From the NCBI GenBank assembly GCA_032622095.1, contig CP136069.1, positions 155,671,043-155,735,042 of the forward strand: DNA of 64,000 nucleotides, given 5' to 3'. Below are positions 10,760 to 23,666 of this stretch, piece by piece (within the stretch, counting starts at the first letter, position 1; each line of letters starts with the position of its first letter). The notes below the pieces were generated by a model. The model was not told where the DNA came from, made no database searches, and saw nothing but the letters and a program-made list of their open reading frames with translations. Source of the DNA: Siphonodentalium dalli. Lineage: Eukaryota > Mollusca > Scaphopoda > Gadilida > Siphonodentaliidae. The position numbers and the translations under genes were made by a program.

Positions 10760-12052
10760 TTAAACATACATATTCCGAAATAACGCTTCCAAATTACTAT
10801 TTCTTTGGCTTCGGGGTTAAAAAATATTTGATTCAAGTCGAGGAACCCATCCACCAAAGCTTTGAGTGATCAGATATCGATTTTTGAAATTTTTTATTTC
10901 TCGAAATGTGTAATTATTTGTGGCCCTGAAAGAGTCGTCAAATCGACGGTCTCAGAAAAAATTACGGATGCAGACGGATAACTCTAAAATCATCACGTCC
11001 ATGGAGAAATATTCAAAATACCTCCGTGAACTACCACAAAGTAGACTTCTAAAAGAAGCCGTAACTACGGACCAGAGCCTTGCAGATAAGAACATATACT
11101 CATGGCACCGGTCATTGTCAATCGCAAGAAACATAATCACATCCGTTGAGCCCAACAATACTGTAGACAAATATTTTGAAAATTCAGCCCTGAAATTAAT
11201 ATGGAACGATAACGTATGTAGGAAACTACCCCGTAATATATAGTAACGACCAATGCACAACGCCACGAAATAAACTCAGAACATATAGAAAATTCAAAGC
11301 TACAACCAAATTGGAGAACTACCTGAATACATGCAGAATAACGAAACACATGGAATCACTCACGAGTCACGAGATTGCGGATTAGCTGTCATTCCCTCGG
11401 AATCGAACGAGGCCGGTATCTCAACATCGATGAACAGTACCGCATTTGCGAAAATTGCAACGAGCTAGACGACGAATTCCACCTCATTATAAATTGCTCG
11501 TTACTATCAAACGAACGTCAATCTCTCTTCAAACAACTACCGAAAGACATCCAAGAGTCAGATGGAATAGCCCAATTTAAACAAATAATGACATGCTCAC
11601 AAGCGAACGTACCAAAAGCAATTGCCCATTTTGTCTACCATGGACCAAACTCGATGCAAATACATATAACTACATTATTATGTGCGACATATTGTGTCAA
11701 GAAAAGAAATGACCGTATGAATACATGTCCTTTCACTACATTGTTATAAATTATGTTTCTTTATTATGTATGTATACATTTGACCATATTTGGTGTAAAA
11801 GTATAATAAATTGATTGATTGATTGGTAATACGGCCAAATTTCGTGATACTCAAGAGATAATACGGCCATATTTCGTTGAACAGCATGTTGATAAATAAC
11901 ACGTTTTGGTAAATTGTATACCATAGTTGACAGTGGTTAGCATTATTTTGCTGTAATTAATCGAATCTGAAAACAAAACGTATTTTGAAGAAATGTTGTG
12001 GTTGTTATAACTTGATGATAAGGGGCCGTCTGATCGGATTGAATACCTTTAC
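10760..12052. mobile_element. TTAA MITE, family A, split by a LINE insertion
   Basis: The left half (10760-10993) and right half (11826-12052) align to the uninterrupted copy at 30379-30822. Ends are TTAAACATACATATTCCGA and TCGGATTGAATACCTTTA; the right terminal TTAA has decayed to TTAC. The intervening 832 bp is a LINE fragment listed separately. Confidence 0.75.
10994..11825 (+). pseudogene. 5'-truncated LINE (reverse transcriptase C-terminal region)
   Basis: The plus-strand frame at 10994-11243, then a second frame after a stop, encodes KLRTYRKFKATTKLENYL, RLRISCHSLGIERGRYL and the knuckle CENCNELDDEFHLIINC, the same post-RT layout seen at 1-640. A frameshift lies near 11370. The copy ends in an AATAAATTGATTGATTGATT tail, the usual simple-repeat 3' end of a LINE. 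Both junctions fall inside a family A element, showing a recent insertion by target-primed reverse transcription. Confidence 0.8.
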
Positions 12053-13346
12053 AGGATATCCACCGGTTTGTAAATTTCGGTGTGGTTCAAATCGGTGCAG
12101 TTGGAAATTCCATATCAGACACGTACCCTCTCCACACGCAGACTCACGTCCCTGATTACTGTACATTCTTTGGAAAATTACACCAGACGCAAGGTGGGGC
12201 GATATATCGAATTCGATATCATAAGCTGACATGAACGAAGGAAACCTGTCCTGGGCGATAATGAGATACCATAGGAGACCTTTGTTAACCAAAACCAATT
12301 TTCGAATCAAATGCCGAACAGGTGACATTCTAGCATCGACAGTCAAGTCACATGGGACTAATTATCCTCCCATAAAGACCCGATTGAACGTAAGAAAATC
12401 TGTTTGATTTCACTCAATTCAAAAGCGGCCGCAACATGTTGATATTTATCCCCGTGTGGTAGCCGACTCTTATTTAACTGAGATAAATTCGCCATTGAAT
12501 TTCAGACAATAACGGCGTAGGAATAGATCTCCAAAACATATAATTAACTGATTAATTCACAAGCGTTCGTGTCCACAATGCGATGCGCTATTCATCCCAT
12601 GTAAGGCATCGACTTTCGCTGCCATTTTATTTCGACGCGTGCCTTCGTGTGTTTTGTTGGGGAAAAGGAACAGTTAGAATCCATTTGAGAACAAGTGCTT
12701 TTTACAAACGTAAACCGCCCGGGGTTCGATAATGTTGACTGTGCATTCTCTGTTGAGTGGGAGCGACCAAACGTTATCTGATTAAAATTGATTTCCGTGA
12801 GATCTTCAATTTGTTACAATCATCTTGTTATCCGAATCTAATTTATGAGCCGAATTACTAATTTTAATATCATCGACCATGCGTTAGTCATGGGAACGAA
12901 CAACTGCCTATCCAAGACTGTTGCAGTGCTATATCCAAGGGGAAATCATGTGAAAGTCCCGCGTTTACAGAGATACACGAAACGACAATTTGGATTAGAT
13001 TGCTTTATTGCAAAAGACACCAATCAAGGTGTAATATGCATAACATATATACAATATTAGGCGGCCATACACACGCCTTGTATTGGTGTACTGTGTGATA
13101 TATATTATATGCATGGGCTGTGAACAGAGGTTTCCCGTACGGTTGATTGCATTTCCAAGTGCACATCCTTCAAATCCACATCTCCCAAATTCCCGACTCT
13201 GTTAGCTTCAATTTAACCATCCCTGTTTATGCTAGAGTTGTCGAGCTGTCGGAAAGTGTCGTGCAGCCATGCAAGCACCCCATGATTTCTGAATTGGAGT
13301 CCAAAATTACAAGTATTATACATGCATGCATGGAGTAACATTAAAG
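12053..13346. other. No gene recognised
   Basis: A 113-codon minus frame (12005-12346) runs into the end of the family A element and is therefore probably fortuitous. No splice-bounded exon or repeat boundary is clear. Confidence 0.4.
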
Positions 13347-13560
13347 GGGTGCTGTACACTAAATCTGGCCATTTATGGGACCATTTCATTTTATACTCAA
13401 CAGAATATATGCAAAAAAAATGAATGAATTTGAGCCATGGATGTGTGCAAAATACACTCACGTACTCTATGACCGATGCAAACAACATGTTTTCTGCAAT
13501 AGAGTCATATATAAAGTCATATATTTTATATAACGTCATAATTCGGAAAGCCTGACTGCT
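13347..13560. mobile_element. Family D element, single arm
   Basis: Matches one arm of 7713-8034, from the GTACACTAAATC end through TTTGAGCCATGGAT to GATGCAAACAACATG. The opposite arm is absent or dispersed (a weak echo near 13950-14005). Confidence 0.65.
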
Positions 13561-14654
13561 AAACTAACTCATGTAGTCTCTGAACGCCTAGTAATACACA
13601 ATTGCCACATAATTCAACAGCCGTATGTCAATTCCTCTCTTTCTAAACTTTCTTAAATCTAACTACTGTCCTTTCATTTCATTGGTTAACTTCAATTCCC
13701 AAATCTTACCCCACTCCACTTCTTATCTTATCTCATGCTATCTGTTGTTGAGTGTGATCTATATTAACTTCACCACTGAGTTATCTAAAGTAACAAACCA
13801 GCAAAATTTCCCTCCTGACTCGCCCGAACGGCCTTATATATGTCGTTCTGGAAATTTGAGCTCATGATCATCCCATTCCAATCACCCATAATCATCCATT
13901 AGCATTTTTTTTTAATATCAATCTTTTTTGTATTGGGAATAAATATTGTTTACAACACCAAACAACATGGCACTTATAATGAAAATGAATGTATGACTCC
14001 AGTATGTATTAGTAGCACCGTTGCATGTGGAACTATACCGAAACTTTACTTCTCATGTCGTTGCCTTTGGTAAATATGCAGCTCATATATTCTGGCACCA
14101 TAGGGTTTTCTATGAGAAAATGTCTACAAAAAATGCCGTGCAAACTTGCCAGTGTACGAACGTATATATACCCTAAACCAAAATATCACCACTCTCCTCA
14201 GTTATTCTTGTTCGCCAGCTATATATATATATATATCTTTATATCTGAATCAGCAGCGTGAACCGATATAACACGTGGAAAATTCAATAAATCTGCCATG
14301 CGCGCATATACATTTATATACTACTAACCCAGATATCTCTGTGATTTTCATGACCCCTGCTGATAAGAACCGGTTCTGACTCACGGTCCCTTTCCCTGTT
14401 TCCCGTTTACGACATATAATCCGCGAGACGTCCACGCTTCACTACTTCTGAATTGGAAATTGATTAAATTCAGAATGTTGATAAGTGGATCAATTTTCCA
14501 TTTATTTTTATTAATTTGTCTCGCGCAAGCGACTTGTTAGAAAAATCAAATTGACATCACGGAATGGTGCGAAATGGTGCGAATGTCAAACTCGCATCTT
14601 CCGCGCATTGGTCTCGGGGTATTTTAGGATTAAGGGTCAGCGGATGTCAAATAA
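13561..14654. other. No gene recognised
   Basis: Contains an (AT)n run at about 14219-14235 and T-rich stretches. I find no supported coding exon or RNA gene. Confidence 0.45.
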
Positions 14655-14935
14655 AAAATAGTTCTGCCTGTCAAACATTCACAATTAACAACGCACAAGT
14701 TGACCTTACTGTAAAATATGCGGAAAACAATTGTAGACGGCATATTTATAACAACAAACCAGAAATTTACTTTAAAATGGAAATGAAAAAATAGGAAAAA
14801 AATGAAAAAATAGTTCCGCCTGTCAAAATTTCACAATTAACAACGCACAAGTTGACCTTACTGTAAAATATGCGGAAAACCATTGTAAGCGGCATATTTA
14901 TAGCAACAAACCAGAAATTTACTTTAAAATGGAAG
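14655..14935. repeat. Tandem duplication, 152-bp period
   Basis: TTCACAATTAACAACGCACA through AAACCAGAAATTTACTTTAA occurs twice, offset by 152 bp, with a few substitutions (for example TTCTGCC versus TTCCGCC). Confidence 0.85.
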
Positions 14936-15139
14936 GGCAAAATTTCTTCTGTTCGGTAAACATGGGCTCAGATAAAATGTTCAATTAATTATCAAATTTG
15001 CTATTCTTTCATTAAATTAGTACCCATTCAGCAAACAAAAGTGGTGATATGATACAAGTTACTAACAAAAATAGTGTTGTTTCTAAAACATTTATTTTTT
15101 GCAGCAAATAATTTAAAGTTGAGTATTCTCATTGTAAAC

Positions 15140-15960
15140 ACGTGGTTCTGGTCAGGCCTATTGATGTCAGAGACGTGGCGACAGGGGGGTTTGGGGTGTC
15201 TCCCCCCACAACTTTGGTCAAAATTTTCAACAGTTTGAAATTTCATACCTGCCAAAACATTAGTTGGAAATTTCACACCAACAATAGGTTGAAAATGTTA
15301 TTGTACTTTGATTTTCAAACAATTTATTGGGGGGAATTTATTGTTTTTGGACCAATATTTGCATATTTTCCTATTTTTTGTCAAAGTTTTGGACTGAAAT
15401 GGTCATCAGTTGGAAATTTTCCAACCTTAGGGGGTGACAGGTTGGAAAATTCCAACACTTGGAAAGCTTGTGTCTAGGTCTCTCCCCCGTGACCAGTCAA
15501 AACTGCTAGTTAATTTAAAAAAACAATATTGTCATACATTTGGTCAACATTGTCATTGGAATTGTCATCAGTTGGAAATTTTCCAACCTAAGTGGGGGTG
15601 TCAGGTTTGAAATTTCCAACTCTAAGAAGGCTTGAGGCTAGTCTATTTCAAAATTTTCGCACACCGGGCCGAACCATGGTCGGCCCGGTGTGTAACTGTC
15701 CCTCCCCCGTGGCCAATACAAAACTGCTAATTAGTTTAACAAAACAATATTTTACTATATCTAGTCAAATTTGTGGACTGAAATGGTCATCAGTTGGACA
15801 ATTTTCCAACCTGAGGGGGAGTATGAGGTTTGAAATGTCCAACACTAGGAAGGCGTCAGTTGAGGCCAGTCCAGATGCTGGGATATGCGATTTTCTTGTA
15901 TAGTTTTCAAAAATTTCTCACACCGGACCGAACAACCATGGTCAGCCCGGTGTGCCCTGC
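15140..15960. repeat. Degenerate repeats with GC-rich hairpins
   Basis: The block TGGTCATCAGTTGGAAATTT..CCAACCT followed by a CTCCCCCGTG(A/G)CCA.. segment recurs about three times with period near 250-270 bp. Two GC-rich palindromes are embedded: 15660-15692 (CACACCGGGCCGA and its complement around ACCATGG) and 15919-15954. Related motifs appear at 29.2 kb and 38.2-38.8 kb, so this is an old dispersed family. Confidence 0.6.
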
Positions 15961-17190
15961 GCTCCTGTCCGTAGCCGTGTGCATTTGTCTGGAGACTGGA
16001 GTTAGACCACTTAATGTTATGATTGATGCAATTTTATAGGTTAAAAAAAATTCATACTGGGAATATAGAACCATGGTTTATGAATATATAGGACAGTATT
16101 AGGTCTGAGCACTGAGGTGCAAGGGGGGGGGGGTGCAAATGGAATTATAAAAAAAGTTATGTTATGCATGGTGTGATTGTGATTCAAGGGGGGGTGGGGT
16201 GCAGTTGGAATTTCCCAAGGTGGACACCACCCCCAACGGAAACCCTCTATCCACGTCCCTGGTCGATGCCCCTTGATCATTAGTTTGGCTGTGCCTAAGA
16301 TGAATTTCAGTTTGTATCCGGTGACGAAATTGACAACTGTGGTATAAGTTTATTTCACTGAGCGGAAAGATATATAGCAGTTGTAAAATGGAAGAGAATA
16401 ATCCTCGCGTTCATTGAATACAACAAGTGTACAAGATTCACAGTCCAATTTGACACCATATCAGTCAAACTTTCCAAACGTAATTTGGAGCTTACCTGGC
16501 AAAAGAAAAATACTTGCAATTAAGGGGGAGACGCACGTTTTGCATAAATCCAGCCAAAATGGCAAGAGATTTTCAACAAAGAATATCTGGCAAAATATCT
16601 TGAATTTCACTTATCATCATCTTCATTCTATGTAGAATCTATAGATATAAGCAATTATTAAGAAATAACAAAAACAATGGATTTTAATACATTTGAGAGC
16701 TTCAAAGTAATAATTAATTTGTTGCCCCATTGGGGTACCAAGAATTGCGAGAATAATTAATAATTTCGCACAAAACTCCAATCACCAAATAGCTTATTGT
16801 CTTCACTCTATGAGAGGAGGCTTCTTTGTATCACACTGCATGTTGAGTTAGATTTTGAATTGCATCATACGGAAACTCATGTGAAATCCTCTATATATTA
16901 CAGAAGTTCTTGGTACCTGAAAACAGTGAAATTTTAAATACATTTCATGCCACACAAGTTATCTAAATGAGGTTATAATATCCAATTGGTCGATGGTTCT
17001 TAAATATTGTGTCACAATAATCGTTTGTACAAAATTTCACAAAGAAATACCTAACAGATTTAGAGAAAATCAGTTTTGAAATAACAGGAACTTTTGGCAA
17101 AACGTCCGTATACATACGCCATTCAGACATCGCTACAATCAACAAACGCACATATCAGATTCACGTAGAAAAATATTGATTATTATTGAT
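15961..17190. other. No gene recognised
   Basis: Includes an 11-G run (16123-16133) and a second G-rich tract near 16190. Otherwise AT-rich, with no supported exon. Confidence 0.45.
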
Positions 17191-17191
17191 A

Positions 17192-17245
17192 ACGCTCTTT
17201 ATATACTGACTTATATTAACAAATAAAAACGTGGACGCTCTTTAT
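17192..17245 (-). repeat. Paired ACGCTCTTTAT motif
   Basis: Two copies of ACGCTCTTTAT start at 17192 and 17235, 43 bp apart. This is the minus-strand form of the ATAAAGAGCGT pair found at 9942/9984, 36050/36094 and 42728/42770. Confidence 0.6.
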
Positions 17246-17342
17246 AATAGAGGATCGTTGGAAGTTTGCAAGCTTAGTGAACATTCAAAACGTGTTAAGA
17301 CTTCCCCTTTTGATAGTAGATATCTGATCATCAGAACAATCT

Positions 17343-17603
17343 TTAACCCTTCCATGACTGAAGCTTCCAGAAATTTTCCAAAAACCCTGTGTCAATGTAT
17401 TCTATTACATATGCTAGCCTCTCATAGGGAGCCTCGCATATATAAGACAATACATTGACCTAACAATATTTGCATTGACCCTTAATCCAGTGCATTCTAT
17501 TATATATGCGAGGCTCTCTATGGAGAAACTTGCATATATGAGAGAATGCAATGGCACATGATATTTAATGCTGCAACATCAGAGCTCCCGTCATGAGATG
17601 GCT
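17343..17603. mobile_element. TTAA MITE with internal hairpins, family C (copy 1)
   Basis: Begins TTAACCCTTCCATGACTG. Contains two successive hairpins whose arms read like AATGCATTCTCTTATATATG and its complement. The right end is decayed. Arranged in opposite orientation to copy 2. Confidence 0.6.
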
Positions 17604-17706
17604 CAATGGCAGGATCTAATTGTTTCCTAGAACATAGACAAAGTATCAATTGTCGTGATATATGACATCGAACGTAGCAGGTATCTTTAAAGATGTCGTA
17701 TCCTAT

Positions 17707-17968
17707 TTAACCCTTTCACGACGGGAGTCACGCTGGTGCAGCATTAGAGATCATGTGCCATGCAGTGCATTCTCTTGTATATGCGAGTCTCCCATCGCGC
17801 ATAAAAGAGAATGCACTGGCTTACAAGATCAAGGTAAATATTGTTAGGACAAATATATTCTCTTACATATGCGAGGCTCCCTATATATGGGAGACTGGCA
17901 TATATAAGAGAATACATTGGCACAGGGTTTTTGCAAAATCTCGGAAGCTCCAGACATGAAAGGGTTAA
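17707..17968. mobile_element. TTAA MITE with internal hairpins, family C (copy 2)
   Basis: Begins TTAACCCTTTCACGAC and ends CATGAAAGGGTTAA, giving clear inverted termini with TTAA at each end. Two internal hairpins (about 17762-17822 and 17858-17924) each pair TATATGCGAG-type arms. 262 bp, non-coding. Confidence 0.75.
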
Positions 17969-17984
17969 CTCCTATAAAATTCTA

Positions 17985-18080
17985 TTTTTTCGGCTTCTAA
18001 GGTGAACAAATAATTGATTTGAGTCGAGGCTTCAAATCTCAGAGCTAATAGATTTCGATTTTTGAAACCTTTAATTTTAT
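17985..18080. mobile_element. Family A MITE fragment
   Basis: About 95 bp matching the GGCTT..GAGTCGAGG..ATCGATTTTTGAAA portion of family A; ends are not recognisable. Confidence 0.5.
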
Positions 18081-18578
18081 TATCCACCTCGATGTTTTGT
18101 CAGCCTATATATCAAAAGTTCCACTGGCTTCTACGGTTCGTGGTGGCTTTGCAAAGTTTGCATGGTGATCTGAGGTTTTTTTCTGAATATAAGACGATGA
18201 AGAACATCGCCAAGTGATATCTGGTGTGCGGAGACATACATATACTTATTTCCGAATCTGTAATCGTGTTTTATTCATGCAAATAGAATGTTAAAGTAAA
18301 TGTTATGAAGCAAACGTGCCGATTACATGCACGTGGAAATAGATGTTTGTTTAAATTTGTGATGACATGTGCACTTCTTGGAAAATTCAAGTTTGAACTA
18401 GGCATCGCCAAATATGGAATTTGTAAACCACACCCGCTCACCTCCAAACTGCCAAGAAAAAACGTTATTATATTACTTTTTCTGCAAATATGATACCGTG
18501 CTTATAGTATTGTAATATGAGTGTTTATTCACATAATATCCTAATTTGGTTAACTAATTCGGCTTTTAGTGAAATTCC

Positions 18579-18579
18579 G

Positions 18580-18616
<37 letters not shown>
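18579..18616. repeat. (GTT)n microsatellite
   Basis: About twelve uninterrupted GTT triplets. Confidence 0.95.
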
Positions 18617-19205
18617 AAGGAAATAATTTTCCCAAATTTTTCCCAAGAACTTTGACCGAAAATAGGCTGTTTTAGAATACTGGGCCTCCGCTGTTCAGAT
18701 GTAAGGTGTGTATTGTGATTGTGATTAGAACATTATTAAATGAAATGTGCAAAAACCTGGTGTTTTTAGAACAATAGTTCAAGTGTGCCTTCAAAATAAA
18801 TTACATATAGGTTATCGTAATTCATGAATTCGCATGCACGAATGTCCTTGTAAGTCTGGTGGCACACAGCATGTATGCAATAATACATTATATAGTCAGA
18901 GGACACATTAACAGGAGACATGGAGTCAACGAGATATATACCCACGGTTCGAATTTACACCAAATTAGTCACGCTTTCCTGAGGTATTTTATTTGTATAT
19001 AGCTTCATTCATTGCAGGAAATATGGCAGTCAACATGCACGGGGATCTATATAACATACCTACACATGGAAATGCAGAAGGTAATTTTCAGCTCGTACCG
19101 GAAAAAAGCAAAATGCTAGCAATCAACACATTTATATGGGACATGCATCAGGAAATTCACAAAACATCCATCAGTTTTACCTTGAAATGAATGGCATAAT
19201 TTATA

Positions 19206-19260
19206 ACGCTCTTTATTATACACTGCTTTTTTTGGAAATGAAAACATGGACGCTCTTTAT
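19206..19260 (-). repeat. Paired ACGCTCTTTAT motif
   Basis: Copies start at 19206 and 19250, 44 bp apart, with a GGAAATGAAAACATGG spacer element resembling that at 17221. As at 17.2 kb, a family C element follows within 100 bp. Confidence 0.6.
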
Positions 19261-19311
19261 CAGAAAAGTGCTTCAGAATTTTTGGTTGCCTCACAAAAAT
19301 AAAAAATGTGT

Positions 19312-19571
19312 TTAAACCATTTTATGACTGGAGCTGCGCTGGTGCAGCATGAAAGATCCTGTGCATTTTTAAATAGATGCGAATCTCCATAGGGAGCCTC
19401 GCATAAGCGAATGCACTGGCATACAAGGTCAAGGTAAATATTATTAGGCCAATATATTCTATAATGTATATGCGAGGCTCCATATGTAAGACTCGCATAT
19501 ATAAGAGAATGCATTGGCACAGGGTTTTTTTGTTGCTAAATTACAGGAAGCCCCAGTCATGGAAGGGTTAA
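19312..19571. mobile_element. TTAA MITE with internal hairpins, family C (copy 3)
   Basis: Starts TTAAACCATTTTATGACTGG and ends CCAGTCATGGAAGGGTTAA, 260 bp. Two internal hairpins correspond to those of copy 2. The CTGCGCTGGTGCAGCAT block is shared with copy 2 (CACGCTGGTGCAGCAT). Confidence 0.75.
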
Positions 19572-19599
19572 AAATTCTTTTGAAAGTAGATATCCGACC

Positions 19600-20130
19600 A
19601 TCAGGGCCCCCTAGTTATGAGCTCCTGGGTACGATCAAACTATTTTTATCCCCGAACTTTTTTCGGGGGACTACAGAAACCACATGTGTCCGCCCACCAT
19701 GGCGTCCGGTCAAGACGGATTCCATATGATAAGTTTAGTTATCCGATTGTTGTATGTGGATTACCTACATGGAAATACAGGTCAAGTTTAAATTGGTTTC
19801 GGTACGATTATTTTTGCCTGAGTTATGGTTCTTGTCAACTTAGAATTGTCCCATTATATTTGTTTCCGGATGATAACTTTAGTTACAGTATCGAACTGTT
19901 TTAAACATGATAATACAGGTAAAGTTCAAATTTGGGTTTTATCTACTCATTTTTTCCCGGAGTTGTGGCCCTTGTTGACTTAGAATTTGCCGATTATTAT
20001 GGTTTTTCGGGTGATAACTATATAGTTGTATTATCTGGGTTGTTTTTTTTCGACTTGGGTAAATTGATTACTCACATGGAAAACAGGTCAAGTTCGAATT
20101 TTGTTTCCGGATGATGATTTAGAGTTAGAA
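19600..20130. repeat. Diverged tandem-like repeats
   Basis: Phrases such as ACAGGTCAAGTT, GAGTTATGG(T/C)(T/C)CTTGT, GACTTAGAATT and CGG(A/G)TGATAACT recur in order at intervals of roughly 130-170 bp. I associate this phrasing with repeats in molluscan genomes, from memory only. It is non-coding. Confidence 0.55.
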
Positions 20131-20254
20131 TTTGCTTATCATTCTCAAGACTTGAATTAAATAAAACTAGATATGTTAACAATATAGACAGTTGGAAGCA
20201 AAGTTTGATTCAATGGTTGTACCCCGAATAATATGCATCATTTCCACGTTATGA

Positions 20255-22830
20255 CTGGACAAAGTCTTCTCGGAAGCGCCTACGCATTCATAAACCGTAC
20301 TGGAACAATACTCTGACAAATCTATGGAAGGATATGAGGATCAAGGAAAAGCAATTTTGTAAAATTAAAACCAACAATGATGTCAAAAGGACAGCTAAAA
20401 GAGAATTTAAGAACGCACAGGACGTTTTAGATAAGGCAATTCGTGAGCACGAGAGAGCTTATAAGCGCAATATAACCAACACAATTGAAACTTTATCAGG
20501 GAGTGATCCGCGCGAATTTTGGAGATATCTGAAACAACTCGGACCTAAAAGCAAGAATACGGAGGTTAAGTTTGTTATGATAATGATGGACGAATGACTT
20601 CTGATCGTGCTACGGTGATGAGTGTCTGTGAACGCGACTTCAAGGATCTGTATTCTACAGTGACCAACTCTGGTGATTTTGATGAACAGTTTAAATATGA
20701 TGCATTGAAGCGTAAGGATGAAATAGAACGCGCGATGGAGTATTACTCGAACGATGACGTCGTCAACCAACGTATGCTGAACCGCGATATTACCGAGGAT
20801 GAAGTTCGATTCGCCGTGAATGCTACACAAAATGGTAAAGCTGCTGGCATAGACGCTCTTCCAAATGAAGTTATAAAAACCGGACGCTATGGCTGGAATG
20901 TTGCATAAACTCTTCTGTACATGTTTCCGTTCTCGTATCCTACCATCTGCTTGGATAAAATCGATAATCGTCCCAATACCGAAAGATTCATCATTGGACA
21001 TATGCATGCCACTAAATTATCGCGGAATTGTAGTTTGCAATCTGTTGTTTCGAATGTATATAGCAGTGTTTTAAATAACCGTTGAACTGCATTCTTAGAA
21101 AACGAGGATATCCTGGTGGATGAACAAAACGGTTTCCGGAAGGATAGGTCTTGTGTGGGCCATGTATTTGTATTAGCAAGTATTGTTCGAAATCGAGCAT
21201 CAACGTTTGCGGCATTCTTAGACCTAAAAAAGGCATTTGACATGGTCGACCGCGAACTACTCAAATATAGGTTACTGATGTCAGGAATTGACGGTGACTT
21301 CTACCACGCGATTCAAACGTTATATACCTCAACGGAATCGTGCGTCAAATTAGGGGAAAATCTAACAAACTGGTTCTGTACTACGTCAGGTGTGAAACAA
21401 GGTGAAAATATATCGCCTATATTTTTTTCCCTCTACATAAATGACTTGGCAGTGCAAATAAAAGAACTCAACATGGGAGTAAATGTTGGTGCGCGAAAAG
21501 TCAGTCTGCTATATTGTATGCTGATGATATTGTGATGGTGGAGGAACATGAAACTCACCTACAGACAATGCTAAATGTTGTGTCCAAATGGTGTTCCCAA
21601 TGGAGGCTATATAGCAGCCAACATTTCTAAGACCAAAATAGTTCATTTCCGACATAAACAAAAACCAAATCAAAAGAGTGATTATGTATTCAGCATCGGA
21701 AACGATACCTTACAGTATGAGACTGAGTATAAATATTTAGGTGTTGTGTTCAGCGAAGACTGCAGGTTTGAAAAAGCGGCGGACCACTTATCAAAAGCAG
21801 GTGGTATGGCATTTAGCCATTAGGAACAGTTATTTCTAAGGTACACGGATTCAAGGACTGTGGTATTGGTACGTTCCAAAAATTATTTCTGAGTTGTGTG
21901 GCACCAGTTGTAGATTATTGTAGCGGCGTGTGGGGGTCATAGATATTATCATACGATCGAAAAGGTCCAGATTAGAGCTCAACGTTACTTTTTGGGAGTA
22001 CATCGTTTCGTTCCACTTCCGGCTATCAATGGGGGGTTTCCCTGGAAATCATCTATGCATCGGAGATGGTTATACGAAGTCAGACGTTGGAACAGACTTA
22101 TTAAAATTGACCACTCTCGAGTTACAAAGCATGTCTTTATGGTGGAGTTTTTCTCAAATAAAAGGGACAACTGGTGTAATGGAATAAAAGAAATATTAAC
22201 CAAGGCGAAGCTTACAGAAGTTTTTGACTATTTGAAAACGTGTGACTTAGATATATTGTCATCTCAACTCAACGAAATATCGCAGAATCAATTACTAACC
22301 GACATTACCAGACTGAGAAAGCTGCGAACATACATTATATTAAAGAATGAACTCATATTAGAAAGCTATGTTTCTTCACCCGTTTTAACGAGACGTCAGA
22401 GATCATTGCTGGGACAATTCCGCTGTGGTATATTACCTCTGAGGATCGAAACTGGACGATTTCGTGGTGAGGAAGTAGCTGAACGTGTGTGCATGATATG
22501 TGATACGGGAGACGTGGAAAGTGAATTACACTTCTTTGTCCGTTGTCGTGTCTACGAAGATGCCCACAGTACGCTAGTGACGCGTGTTTGTGATATACAT
22601 CATCTAGAAACTGACGTCGATGTTATGGTTCACTGTATAAACAAGTTCCCTGTATATAGTGCTAAATTTATTTCAGAAGCTCATGACATAAGACAATCAA
22701 AACTTTCAAAATCCACACATGTGCTCAATTAATTAATTGTTTATCGTATTCAAAGTGACTTATAGGCCCCACGGGCCGGATGTTCTATTTATATACATAA
22801 TGTCACAATATAAATAAATAAATTCATTCA
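20255..22830 (+). pseudogene. LINE reverse transcriptase ORF, 5'-truncated and frameshifted
   Basis: Successive plus-strand frames give a LINE ORF2 in order: a linker with KPYWNNTLTNLWKDM (about 20.3 kb), an ERAYKRN..FWRYLKQLGPK block, RT entry NGKAAGIDALPNEVIK (20.83 kb), LDLKKAFDMVD (21.22 kb) and SGVKQGENISP (21.39 kb). The catalytic YADD box is at 21517-21528. A thumb/connection region and the C-terminal knuckle CMICDTGDVESELHFFVRC (about 22.5 kb) complete it. The last 246 codons (21992-22732) are one open frame. Frameshifts or stops near 20.58, 20.9, 21.07, 21.5, 21.6 and 21.9 kb make it dead. No endonuclease domain is present, so it is 5'-truncated near 20.25 kb. The 3' UTR ends with short AAAT-type repeats near 22.82 kb. 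Confidence 0.85.
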
Positions 22831-22944
22831 ATTCCATCAAAAACAAATCGACTGGTCAAATTAAGCCACCTTAGCGGCCTTTTATCTGGTACATAAAACG
22901 TACGGATGGTGGTTTAATATATGAAATCGCATAATATATGAATC

Positions 22945-23270
22945 TTTAATGACATATTATGGACTTGGTCGGGCAGGTGAAACTAATAAGTTAGTACTCA
23001 GGCGCTATGGCAACTGGATGAATGGAGCAATCTACTAACATCGCCAACATATCACCAACAAATCAACCGTAACACTCCAAAGAAAACATCGTCTGAAATA
23101 CGCCCAATTGCAAATATTTACATCTTGATTCGGGACGCAACTATCGGCGATAAACAAAAGCAAACGATTTCTCCACAGAGAGTCACTGCATTTAATTAAT
23201 ATATAGGAGTGACGGTGTGCGTTGTCAATTTGGATATACTATTTGTACAAAAAAATCAAGTGTGCTACAT
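22945..23270. repeat. Dispersed repeat, family F
   Basis: Homologous along its length to 41452-41770: TTAAxGACATATTATGGACTT start, ACATCGTCTGAA, AAATATTTACATCT, GGGACGCAACTATCGGC, and GAGAGTCA(C/T)TGCATTTAA. It is non-coding and probably another small DNA element. Confidence 0.7.
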
Positions 23271-23666
23271 ATTAAATCTCTCAATACATATCACCATGTA
23301 AATATGTTTGTACCGTCATCTTGATTACATTTGTGTTGTTATTATATTGTGTTGGGAGAGGGGCATCATAAGTTGCAAAGACTTGTGGCCCAATCCCTTT
23401 TGCTTATTATGCAAATAAAATATGTTTCAAGTCAAAATCAATTATGCTCAAGTATAGAACGGGTTAAACGAACATTTGCCAGCTAATATCACCCCCCCCC
23501 CCTTCCACTTTCCGCCCCCTCTCAGTCGTTTTTAATTCACAGATCTTTTAGCTGCCATATTACCACGCTCGAATAAATTGTTCACTTTGATCTCAGTGAA
23601 TCATAAAAACCTTTTTGAAACTAAATCACGAGAACGGAAACCAGTCCGTTTCCAGTTTAATCTTCT

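Noticed and set aside
12005-12346. 113-codon minus frame
   Set aside because: Its last codons come from the terminal inverted repeat of a family A element; no motif recognised.
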